Source: Clostridiales bacterium | Lineage (GTDB): Bacteria; Bacillota; Clostridia; Oscillospirales; Ruminococcaceae | Direction: 5' to 3' | NCBI GenBank assembly: GCA_012800685.1 | Contig: JAAZIT010000211.1 | Span: 1-7,490, forward strand | Length of the DNA: 7,490 nucleotides | Part shown: positions 1 to 5,382 of the stretch, piece after piece | Position numbering within the stretch: position 1 is the stretch's first letter | Layout: every line of letters starts with the position of its first letter | Position numbers and translations under genes: made by a program | The notes under the pieces: generated by a model | What the model saw: the letters and a program-made list of their open reading frames with translations, nothing else | The model's database searches: none | What the model was told of the DNA's origin: nothing

Positions 1-522
1 AGAGGTGCTGTAGTACTTCCTAATGGAACTGGTAAGAATGTAAGAGTTTGTGTATTCTGTAAAGAAGACAAGTATGAAGCTGCTAAAGAGGCGGGCGCTG
101 ACTATGTTGGCGGACTTGACCTAGTAGAGAGAATTACTAAAGAAAACTGGATGGACTTTGACGTAGTTGTTGCATCACCTGATATGATGGGTGTTGTTGG
201 TCGTCTTGGTAAGGTTCTAGGACCTCGTGGTCTTATGCCTAACCCTAAGGCTGGCACAGTAACTCCTGACGTTGCAAAGGCTGTTACAGAGGCTAAGGCT
301 GGCAAGATTGAATACCGTCTTGACAAAACAAATATTATTCACTGCCCAATCGGAAAAGCATCATTTGGAGCTGAAAAGCTTGAAGAAAACTTCAATACAC
401 TTATGGATGCTATCGTAAAGGCTAAGCCATCAGCTGCAAAGGGTCAATACCTAAGAAGCGTTGTTGTTTCTTCAACAATGGGTGTTGGTATTAAGATTAA
501 TACAGCTAAATATGGTGTGTAA
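1..522 (+). CDS. rplA: Large ribosomal subunit protein uL1 (L1), 5'-truncated by window edge
   Basis: Reading frame 1 is open from base 1 to the TAA at 520-522 and gives 173 residues. It begins RGAVVLPNGTGK, which corresponds to about residue 60 of a complete L1 of about 230 residues, so only the N-terminal quarter is missing. The L1 signature is at fragment residues 74-87 (GPRGLMPNPKAGTV), and the C-terminal part (YRLDK, then SSTMGVGIKI near the end) is intact. L1 binds 23S rRNA, forms the mobile L1 stalk near the E site, and in many bacteria represses its own rplK-rplA mRNA. The internal ATG at 151 is not the start, because homology runs in frame through the upstream codons. A terminator follows 14 nt after the stop, so this is the end of a probable rplK-rplA transcript. 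Codon use matches the neighbouring ribosomal genes. Identification is very secure. Confidence 0.97.
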   Translation, partial: RGAVVLPNGTGKNVRVCVFCKEDKYEAAKEAGADYVGGLDLVERITKENWMDFDVVVASPDMMGVVGRLGKVLGPRGLMPNPKAGTVTPDVAKAVTEAKAGKIEYRLDKTNIIHCPIGKASFGAEKLEENFNTLMDAIVKAKPSAAKGQYLRSVVVSSTMGVGIKINTAKYGV

Positions 523-536
523 TTAATACAAAATTT

Positions 537-564
537 AACTGTCTCTGTTTCAGAGGCAGTTTTT
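537..564 (+). terminator. Rho-independent terminator after rplA
   Basis: An 11-bp stem pairs 537-547 (AACTGTCTCTG) with 551-561 (CAGAGGCAGTT) across a TTT loop, with one G·U pair (542·556). It runs into a T tract at 560-564. It lies directly after the rplA stop and separates rplA from the rplJ promoter, so the two ribosomal units appear to be separately transcribed. Confidence 0.9.
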
Positions 565-574
565 AGTTTAAAAG

Positions 575-598
575 TGTAAACAGAACAATGAGTTTACA
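575..598. repeat. Perfect 7-bp inverted repeat upstream of the rplJ promoter
   Basis: TGTAAAC (575-581) and GTTTACA (592-598) are perfect inverted arms separated by 10 bp. There is no T run after it, so it does not look like a terminator. It ends 19 bp upstream of the -35 box at 618. It could be a two-half-site operator or chance in A+T-rich DNA; no known regulator is assigned. Confidence 0.4.
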
Positions 599-617
599 AA
601 ATGTTCAAAATACCCTC

Positions 618-646
618 TTGACATACAATAGGGGATTTGATATAAT
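618..646 (+). promoter_or_regulatory. Consensus sigma-A promoter of rplJ-rplL
   Basis: TTGACA at 618-623 and TATAAT at 641-646 are both perfect consensus hexamers with the ideal 17-bp spacing. Transcription would begin near 650-653, giving a leader of about 180 nt before rplJ. A consensus promoter suits a highly expressed ribosomal stalk operon whose output is limited afterwards by the leader. Confidence 0.92.
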
Positions 647-754
647 AATAAGGCATTCGTATCTAAAGACAGTTGGTTAGTTGCTCGTTATACAAGTCAA
701 CCAGAAATCCAACCGAGGAAAGAATAGCAAGGTATATTTATTTATGACTTTGGT

Positions 755-791
755 ATCTCTTTTCGTTTTATACGGGAAGAGATTTTCTATT
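755..791 (+). terminator. Attenuator-like hairpin in the rplJ leader
   Basis: Bases 755-766 pair with 772-783 to give a 12-bp stem with two adjacent G·U pairs (762·776, 763·775) and a 5-nt loop (TTTAT). The tail at 784-791 is TTTCTATT, a U-rich but interrupted run, so termination is probably partial. It ends about 25 nt upstream of the rplJ ribosome binding site, as expected for the conditional terminator of an L10 leader. Confidence 0.65.
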
Positions 792-816
792 TGATACGAC
801 TGGCAAATTTATTTCA

Positions 817-824
817 AAGAGGTG
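817..824 (+). promoter_or_regulatory. Ribosome binding site of rplJ
   Basis: AAGAGGTGA-like sequence at 817-825 is strongly complementary to the 16S 3' end and lies about 10 nt before the ATG at 835. It fixes the start codon. Confidence 0.85.
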
Positions 825-834
825 AAATTTAAAA

Positions 835-1338
835 ATGCCAAGTGAAAAGGTTTTGCTCGCAAAACAACAGAGAGTTAGTGAACTTACTGAACTCCTTAAG
901 GAATCAGCTGCTGGTGTTCTTGTAGATTACAAGGGTATTACAGTTGAAGAAGACACAAAGCTTAGAAGAGATCTTCGTGAGGCTGGTGTTGAATATTTCG
1001 TTGAGAAGAACTCACTACTTCGTTTTGCACTAACAAATTGTGGACTAGAAGGTATCACAGACGTACTTTCAGGGGCAACAGCGATTGCTCTTTCAAAGGA
1101 AGACCAGACAGCTCCAGCTAGAGTTCTTGGAAAGTTTGCTGAAAGCAAAAAGGACAAGTTTAATCTAAAGGCTGGATTCATCGGAACAGAAGTTTATGAT
1201 GAAAAGGGTGTTATGGCTCTTTCAAAAATCCCATCAAGAGAGATTCTACTTGCTCAGCTTGTTGGCTCACTTCAGGGACCTATTCAGAAGCTTGCTGCGA
1301 CAATTCAAGCTATCGTGGACAAGGGCGAGGTTGCATAA
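835..1338 (+). CDS. rplJ: Large ribosomal subunit protein uL10 (L10)
   Basis: The product has 167 residues, the usual length for bacterial L10. It is the base of the ribosomal stalk: the N-terminal globular domain binds 23S rRNA with L11, and the C-terminal helix carries L7/L12 dimers. Family motifs in order are DYKGITV (31-37), VEKNSLLRFAL (56-66), LSGATAIAL (78-86), LKAGFIG (111-117) and the SREILLAQLVGSLQGPIQ stretch (134-151). The segment from about 152 to the end (LAATIQAIVDKGEVA) is the L12-binding helix. The start ATG has a good ribosome binding site and the protein begins without an extension. It is the first gene of the leader-controlled rplJ-rplL unit and 76 bp upstream of rplL. It should be regulated by its own complex through the upstream leader. 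Identification is very secure. Confidence 0.98.
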   Translation: MPSEKVLLAKQQRVSELTELLKESAAGVLVDYKGITVEEDTKLRRDLREAGVEYFVEKNSLLRFALTNCGLEGITDVLSGATAIALSKEDQTAPARVLGKFAESKKDKFNLKAGFIGTEVYDEKGVMALSKIPSREILLAQLVGSLQGPIQKLAATIQAIVDKGEVA

Positions 1339-1368
1339 TATGCACCTTAGTTATTGTCAAACATTTTA

Positions 1369-1383
1369 TAGCGTTTAACGCTA
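1369..1383 (+). other. Small hairpin in the rplJ-rplL gap
   Basis: TAGCGT (1369-1374) pairs with ACGCTA (1378-1383) across a 3-nt loop. It sits in the 76-bp spacer 17 nt ahead of the rplL ribosome binding site. The following sequence (AATTTATTTAAATTT) is A/T mixed and not a real T run, so it is unlikely to terminate strongly. It may mark an mRNA processing or stability site, or be incidental. Confidence 0.35.
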
Positions 1384-1399
1384 AATTTATTTAAATTTA

Positions 1400-1405
1400 A
1401 AGGAG
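1400..1405 (+). promoter_or_regulatory. Ribosome binding site of rplL
   Basis: AAGGAG is a near-ideal Shine-Dalgarno sequence 9 nt before the ATG at 1415. Strong initiation fits the need for several L7/L12 copies per L10. Confidence 0.88.
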
Positions 1406-1414
1406 AATATTATC

Positions 1415-1786
1415 ATGGCTTCAGAGAAAATTTTAAAATTTGTAGAAGATATTAAGACACTTAGCGTGCTTGAACTAGCTGAACTAGTTGAAGCAATTCA
1501 GGAAGAATTTGGTGTAACAGCTGCTGTTGCTGCTGCTCCAGCTGCTGGTGGCGGTGCTGCTGCAGAAGAAGAGAAGACAGAATTTGACGTTGTTCTTGCA
1601 TCATTTGGTTCTGCTAAAATGGCAGTTATCAAGGCTGTTAAGGAAATTACAGGTCTTGGTCTTAAGGAATCAAAAGAGCTTGTTGAGGCTGCTCCAAAGG
1701 CAATCAAGGAAGCTGTTTCTAAGGCAGAAGCTGAAGAGCTTAAGACAAAGCTTGAAGCTGCTGGCGCAACTGTTGAGGTTAAGTAA
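1415..1786 (+). CDS. rplL: Large ribosomal subunit protein bL12 (L7/L12)
   Basis: The product has 123 residues, the typical length. L7/L12 is the multicopy stalk protein that recruits and activates translational GTPases (EF-Tu, EF-G, IF2, RF3). Domains in order are the N-terminal dimerisation and L10-binding helices (about 1-33, including ILKFVEDIKTLSVLELAELV), a flexible hinge rich in alanine and glycine (about 36-53), and the compact C-terminal domain (about 54-123). The C-terminal domain holds the factor-binding face KMAVIKAVKEITGLGLKESK (68-87). The sequence ends in TVEVK, as is usual. It is the last gene of the rplJ-rplL unit: a strong terminator begins 24 bp after the stop, and rpoB does not follow. 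Codon use is that of a highly expressed gene. Identification is very secure. Confidence 0.98.
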   Translation: MASEKILKFVEDIKTLSVLELAELVEAIQEEFGVTAAVAAAPAAGGGAAAEEEKTEFDVVLASFGSAKMAVIKAVKEITGLGLKESKELVEAAPKAIKEAVSKAEAEELKTKLEAAGATVEVK

Positions 1787-1810
1787 TTTATACTTAAAAA
1801 ATAAGATTTC

Positions 1811-1848
1811 AAACCGTTTTCGTTTTTACGAAGGCGGTTTTTTCTTTT
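1811..1848 (+). terminator. Rho-independent terminator after rplL
   Basis: Bases 1811-1823 pair with 1828-1840 in a 13-bp stem containing two adjacent G·U pairs (1817·1834, 1818·1833) and a TTTT loop. The stem ends in GGTTT and is followed by TTTCTTTT. It closes the rplJ-rplL transcript and insulates it from the downstream membrane protein gene. Confidence 0.92.
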
Positions 1849-1934
1849 ATTTAAAATATATAACCTATTTATAGTAAAAAAATGAAATTTATTAGATGAA
1901 ATGTTAATATTCTCTTTCCTTTTCATTGTTAATG

Positions 1935-1943
1935 TGATATAAT
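1935..1943 (+). promoter_or_regulatory. Extended -10 promoter of the yfhO-type gene
   Basis: TGATATAAT is a perfect -10 hexamer (1938-1943) preceded by the TGn extension. At 17-bp spacing the -35 position (1915-1920, TTTCCT) is poor, which an extended -10 can offset. The predicted start near 1950 gives a short leader of about 28 nt. The promoter lies after the rplL terminator and before the next gene. Confidence 0.7.
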
Positions 1944-1977
1944 ACTTGTATATTTACAAAATTAAGGAGATAGAAAG

Positions 1978-4488
1978 ATGGATAATGTTATTAAGCCTAA
2001 ATATGCGTTATCGACAAATAAAAAACAAAAAGAAAAATATTTGTTTTTGTTTATCGTTTCATTTGTGATAATGATGATTGTGTTTTTGCCTACGATGATT
2101 TATAATAAGGGTTATTTTCTTTATTATGGTGATTTTAATTCACAACAGTTAATGTTTTATGATCATGTTCAAAAGGCTGTTAAAAGTGGTACTCTAAACT
2201 ATGATTGGGGTACTGATTTAGGCTCAAGCTATGTTGGCTCATATGCGTTTTACTTGTTAGGAAGCCCTTTTTTCTGGATAACAACACTTTTTCCAAGTGG
2301 TTGGGCTCCATTACTTATTCCATGGCTTTTGGCACTTAAAACTGCTGTTGCTTCTGTGACAGCGTATGCCTTTATAAGACGATTTGTTAGGTCTACAGAT
2401 GCGGCAGCTATAGGTGCTCTCTTGTATGCCTTTTCTGGATTTCAAACCTACAACATCTTCTTTAACCACTTTCATGATGTGACGGCATTTTTCCCACTAA
2501 TGCTTTTGGCGGTGGAAATGCGTGTCAATGATAATAAGCGTGGAGTGTTTGCCCTAACCGTTGCCCTAATGGCATCAATAAGCTATTTCTTCTTTGCGGG
2601 ACAAGTCATGTTCTTGTTTATTTATTATATATGCCGTTCTCTTTCAAAGGATTTCAATATAAACACAAGAAAGTTTATCTCTTTAGGAATAGAGGCTGTG
2701 CTTGGTGTTGCAATGGCTGCCGTCTTACTGCTACCTGCGGCATTATTTGTCACAGGAAATTATCGTATTAATGAAAGCTTAAGCGGAATTAATATGATTG
2801 TGTACCAAGCATCTGATAGACTGTATAGAATTGTACAATCCTTCTTTATGCTACCTGATCCACCTGCTAGACATAACCTATTTTCAGTTGACGAAACTCA
2901 GTGGGCATCAACAGCAGGATACCTTCCACTATTTTCATTGGCGGGAGTTATTGCGTTTTTAAAAGGCAAAAAGGGACACTGGGCAAAAAGAGTTGTTATA
3001 GCGTGTATAGTGTGTGCCTTTGTTCCAATTCTAAATACATCTTTTTATATGTTTAATGCAAGCTATTATGCACGTTGGTACTATATGCCAATACTAATAA
3101 TGGCACTTATGACAGCCTATGTTATAGATAATCAGAGAAGAAAAAAGTCAAAGCTTAACCTAAAGCAAGGCTTTACATGGGTAGCTGGTGCTACATTAAT
3201 CTTCTTTGTGATTAACATGCTTCCAAAGGATGTTAATGGAGAGCAAAAGTGGTTTAGTGTTGCTAAATATCAAGACCTGTTTACTATTCAAATCCTTGTA
3301 TCATTCGGAATGGTGCTGGCACTTGGATTTATAATTAAATTCCTAATAAACAATAAGAATTATTTTAGGATGCTTACTATCATGACTATGGTGTCTGCTT
3401 TCGTTTGTACAGGTGCAATAGCTTGGTATTGTGTATCACAAGGTCCATATCCAGAAACATATATTACTGAAGCGGTTAATGGAAATGATCAGCTCCAGCT
3501 TGAAAGTGTTGAGGGGGAGTTTTATCGACTTGATACGGAGGACGGAACAGAAAATTATCCAATGTTTTGGGGATTTTCATCAATGCGTTGTTTTCAAAGT
3601 GTTGTATCACCGTCAATAATGGAATTTTATCGTTCCATGGATATGCAAAGAGGTGTTTCATCAAAAATAGAAACTAAATATTCTTCACTTAGAAGTGTTT
3701 TGGGTGTAAAATATTATATTGAGCGTACGAGCAATAACACTAAATGTAGTATGCCAGGCTTTGAGCTTGTAAAAACCACTGAAAATTTTAGAGTTTATGA
3801 AAATAAGTATTTTGTCCCAATGGGTGTTGCATATGATTCATATATAACACAGGAGGAATATGACGAGTTAAATACAAATGAAAAGGTCAATGTTTTAGGA
3901 AGAGCTTTAATAGTAGATATTGACCAGTATGGAAAATACAGTAGCATACTAGATAAATACTCTGGTGAGTATACTTTAGCAACCCAAGATTATTTTGAAA
4001 TGTGCTTGAAAAATCAGGAAAATGCTTGTTATTATTTCCAAACTGATAATGATGGATTTACTGCAAAAATATCACTAGATGAGGATAAACTCGTGTTTTT
4101 CTCTGTCCCACATGATAATGGTTGGACAGCAGAGGTAAACGGAAAAATGGCTGACGTTGAGCTTGTATCTAATGGAATGATGGCTGTAAAAGTTCCTGCT
4201 GGTGAGAATAGTGTGATTAGATTTAATTATGCCCCAGAGGGATTTAAAGAGGGAATTATAATCTCAATTTCTGCATTAGTTCTCTTTATTGCGTATATGG
4301 TTATATCTAAAAAGGTCTTGAAACCTGAGGGTAAGGCAGTTGGCGTAACATATGATTACCCTGATATTGATGAAGAGGAATCTATAGAAGCTGAAATAGA
4401 GGTTAAAGAAAAAACTTCTGAAAAAACTGGAGTAGATGAGGCGGAAAAAACCTCCAAAGAACCTAATCCTAATGACGAGAATAAATAA
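1978..4488 (+). CDS. YfhO-family multi-pass membrane protein (putative GT-C type glycosyltransferase)
   Basis: The 836-residue protein matches the bacterial YfhO membrane family by recognition. After the first membrane segment (about 21-41) comes the family's acidic loop YYGDFNSQQ (49-57, with D52), then WGTDLGSSYVGSY and LLGSPFFWI (about 77-101). About 12 more hydrophobic segments follow to residue 485, then a large soluble domain (about 486-756) ending in an HDNGWTAEVNGK motif (712-723), and a final membrane segment (757-777). A 59-residue acidic, Lys/Glu-rich tail, probably cytoplasmic, ends the protein. In Bacillus, YfhO helps glycosylate lipoteichoic acid from an undecaprenyl-linked sugar; by analogy this would act on the outer membrane face, with D52 a candidate catalytic residue. 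The substrate is unknown and no partner glycosyltransferase or flippase gene is adjacent. AAGGAGA at 1964-1970 supports the start. Family certain; function inferred. Confidence 0.88.
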   Translation: MDNVIKPKYALSTNKKQKEKYLFLFIVSFVIMMIVFLPTMIYNKGYFLYYGDFNSQQLMFYDHVQKAVKSGTLNYDWGTDLGSSYVGSYAFYLLGSPFFWITTLFPSGWAPLLIPWLLALKTAVASVTAYAFIRRFVRSTDAAAIGALLYAFSGFQTYNIFFNHFHDVTAFFPLMLLAVEMRVNDNKRGVFALTVALMASISYFFFAGQVMFLFIYYICRSLSKDFNINTRKFISLGIEAVLGVAMAAVLLLPAALFVTGNYRINESLSGINMIVYQASDRLYRIVQSFFMLPDPPARHNLFSVDETQWASTAGYLPLFSLAGVIAFLKGKKGHWAKRVVIACIVCAFVPILNTSFYMFNASYYARWYYMPILIMALMTAYVIDNQRRKKSKLNLKQGFTWVAGATLIFFVINMLPKDVNGEQKWFSVAKYQDLFTIQILVSFGMVLALGFIIKFLINNKNYFRMLTIMTMVSAFVCTGAIAWYCVSQGPYPETYITEAVNGNDQLQLESVEGEFYRLDTEDGTENYPMFWGFSSMRCFQSVVSPSIMEFYRSMDMQRGVSSKIETKYSSLRSVLGVKYYIERTSNNTKCSMPGFELVKTTENFRVYENKYFVPMGVAYDSYITQEEYDELNTNEKVNVLGRALIVDIDQYGKYSSILDKYSGEYTLATQDYFEMCLKNQENACYYFQTDNDGFTAKISLDEDKLVFFSVPHDNGWTAEVNGKMADVELVSNGMMAVKVPAGENSVIRFNYAPEGFKEGIIISISALVLFIAYMVISKKVLKPEGKAVGVTYDYPDIDEEESIEAEIEVKEKTSEKTGVDEAEKTSKEPNPNDENK

Positions 4489-4509
4489 CGAAAGGCAGAG
4501 TGTGAATAA

Positions 4510-5085
4510 ATGCACCTTACAGAAAAAACACTTGAAGTAAAAGAAATTTTTAACGGAAAAATTATAAGTGTAACTGTTGAAACAGTTGAGTTAGAGAATG
4601 GTGAAAGAGCAAAAAGGGAAATGGTCTATCATTCTGGCGGAGTATGTGTTGTCCCTTTAACAGAGGATAACGAGGTTATATTTGTTGAACAGTTCCGTTA
4701 TCCTTATAAAAAAGTTCTTCTTGAAATCCCAGCAGGAAAGCTTGAAAAGGGTGAAAATCCACGAACCTGTGGAATAAGAGAGCTTAAGGAAGAGGCTGGT
4801 GCAATAGCTGAGGAAATTATTTATTTAGGAAACCTTTATCCAACTGTTGCATACAATTCAGAAATAATTTATATGTATCTTGCAAAAGGTCTAACCTTTG
4901 GGGCTCAAGAATTAGACGATGGAGAGTTTCTTGATGTAAAGAAGATACCACTTGATATAGCTTTTAAAATGGCAATGAACAATGAAATTCCAGATTCTAA
5001 AACTCAAATAGCAATTTTTAAAACCTATGCTTATATGAATGACATGATTGATAAAAAAGAATTTCAAGAAAAAGTGGTTGACTAA
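4510..5085 (+). CDS. Nudix hydrolase, ADP-ribose pyrophosphatase type
   Basis: The 191-residue protein carries a complete Nudix box at 76-98 that fits GX5EX7REUXEEXGU: G76, E82, R90-E91, E94-E95 and G97. The glutamates bind the catalytic divalent metals. The surroundings (FVEQFRYPYKKVLLEIPAGKLEKGE at 58-82, split around the box start) and the N-terminus EKTLEVKEIFNGKIISV are those of ADP-ribose pyrophosphatases, which cleave ADP-ribose to AMP and ribose 5-phosphate in the cytoplasm and help clear NAD turnover products. Length fits the group. An in-frame TAA at 4507-4509 makes ATG 4510 the earliest start; its ribosome binding site is weak (AAAGG 4491-4495, spacing about 14 nt). It follows the membrane protein gene by 21 bp and is probably co-transcribed. 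Substrate could differ (other nucleoside diphosphate sugars). Confidence 0.92.
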   Translation: MHLTEKTLEVKEIFNGKIISVTVETVELENGERAKREMVYHSGGVCVVPLTEDNEVIFVEQFRYPYKKVLLEIPAGKLEKGENPRTCGIRELKEEAGAIAEEIIYLGNLYPTVAYNSEIIYMYLAKGLTFGAQELDDGEFLDVKKIPLDIAFKMAMNNEIPDSKTQIAIFKTYAYMNDMIDKKEFQEKVVD

Positions 5086-5092
5086 AAATATT

Positions 5093-5128
5093 AAACAGGT
5101 GGCTGATATAAATTAGCCACCTGTTTTT
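5093..5128 (+). terminator. Rho-independent terminator after the Nudix gene
   Basis: A perfect 12-bp stem pairs 5093-5104 (AAACAGGTGGCT) with 5115-5126 (AGCCACCTGTTT), with a 10-nt loop that can close further by G·T and A-T pairs. T residues continue to 5128. It ends the transcript that covers the YfhO-type and Nudix genes. Confidence 0.93.
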
Positions 5129-5253
5129 ATGTGAGAAAACAGAATAAATGAATATAACACAAATGTAATTGTTCAAAAATAACCATTTTCAAGGGCAATA
5201 GAGCTAATGTTTGGTAAGATGTTTAGATTTTTTGCAGGGGGATTAAAATATAC
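5129..5253. other. Non-coding A+T-rich spacer; nothing recognised
   Basis: This stretch separates the Nudix terminator from the aminotransferase promoter. I see no open frame of note, no RNA gene, no repeat and no recognisable riboswitch core on either strand. Confidence 0.6.
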
Positions 5254-5282
5254 TTGCAAAAATGTGCTAATAGGTATATAAT
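5254..5282 (+). promoter_or_regulatory. Sigma-A promoter of the aminotransferase gene
   Basis: TTGCAA (5254-5259) and TATAAT (5277-5282) are separated by exactly 17 bp; a second, overlapping TATAAT lies at 5282-5287. The transcript would start near 5289-5295 and carry a 5' UTR of about 90 nt. It is the only strong promoter in the gap after the preceding terminator. Confidence 0.8.
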
Positions 5283-5327
5283 ATAATATGGTAAATATAA
5301 AGAAAAAATATGAAAACTAATTAAGGG

Positions 5328-5362
5328 TAATACTAAGTAAAAATGAGAAGCTTTAGTTATTA
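5328..5362 (+). other. Possible 5'-UTR hairpin just before the aminotransferase ribosome binding site
   Basis: TAATACTAA (5328-5336) pairs with 5353-5362 through nine base pairs with one bulged T (5358), leaving a 16-nt loop. It is nearly all A-T, so stability is low. The ribosome binding site begins 5 nt later. An alternative pairing of AACTAA (5315-5320) with TTAGTT (5353-5358) competes for the same arm. Function is unproven. Confidence 0.25.
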
Positions 5363-5366
5363 ATTT

Positions 5367-5372
5367 GGGAGG
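5367..5372 (+). promoter_or_regulatory. Ribosome binding site that fixes the aminotransferase start
   Basis: GGGAGG lies about 10 nt before ATG 5383. The frame is open back to a TTG at 5365, but that codon overlaps this site and has no site of its own, so the true start is 5383. Confidence 0.88.
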
Positions 5373-5382
5373 ATTTTATAGA

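Larger units (their letters stand above)
652..834 (+). ncRNA. L10 leader: autoregulatory 5' UTR of rplJ-rplL
   Basis: The untranslated stretch between promoter and rplJ carries the L10-leader arrangement: AAAGACAG followed by a GTTGG arm (672-676), an internal hairpin region, then the matching CCAAC arm (709-713) running into CGAGG. In this family the L10(L12)4 complex binds a kink-turn-like element. In Bacillus subtilis this causes transcription attenuation of rplJL. A 12-bp hairpin downstream (755-783) is placed as the attenuator. Two candidate long-range pairings can be seen: 660-668 with 748-755 (one bulge), which would enclose the binding domain, and CGTATC (658-663) with GATACG (793-798). 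The family call rests on position and recognisable motif; the pairings are my inference. Confidence 0.82.

Noticed and set aside
927..1181. 84-codon minus-strand frame within rplJ
   Set aside because: Antisense shadow of a secure gene without a ribosome binding site or family features.
1527..1874. 115-codon plus-strand frame overlapping rplL, Leu/Arg/Lys-rich
   Set aside because: This is a frame-shifted shadow of rplL running through the terminator; low-complexity product with no start support.
1498..1926. 142-codon minus-strand open frame overlapping rplL
   Set aside because: It is antisense to a certain ribosomal protein gene, its composition reflects the reverse complement of the Ala/Lys-rich rplL codons, and it has no family resemblance.
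1881..1926. AATGAAA and TTTCATT inverted arms upstream of the YfhO-type gene
   Set aside because: Short A/T-rich arms separated by over 30 bp in A/T-rich DNA are expected by chance and lack other support.
5365..5382. TTG start extending the aminotransferase by six residues
   Set aside because: The TTG overlaps the Shine-Dalgarno sequence used by ATG 5383, and the family normally starts at the later methionine.
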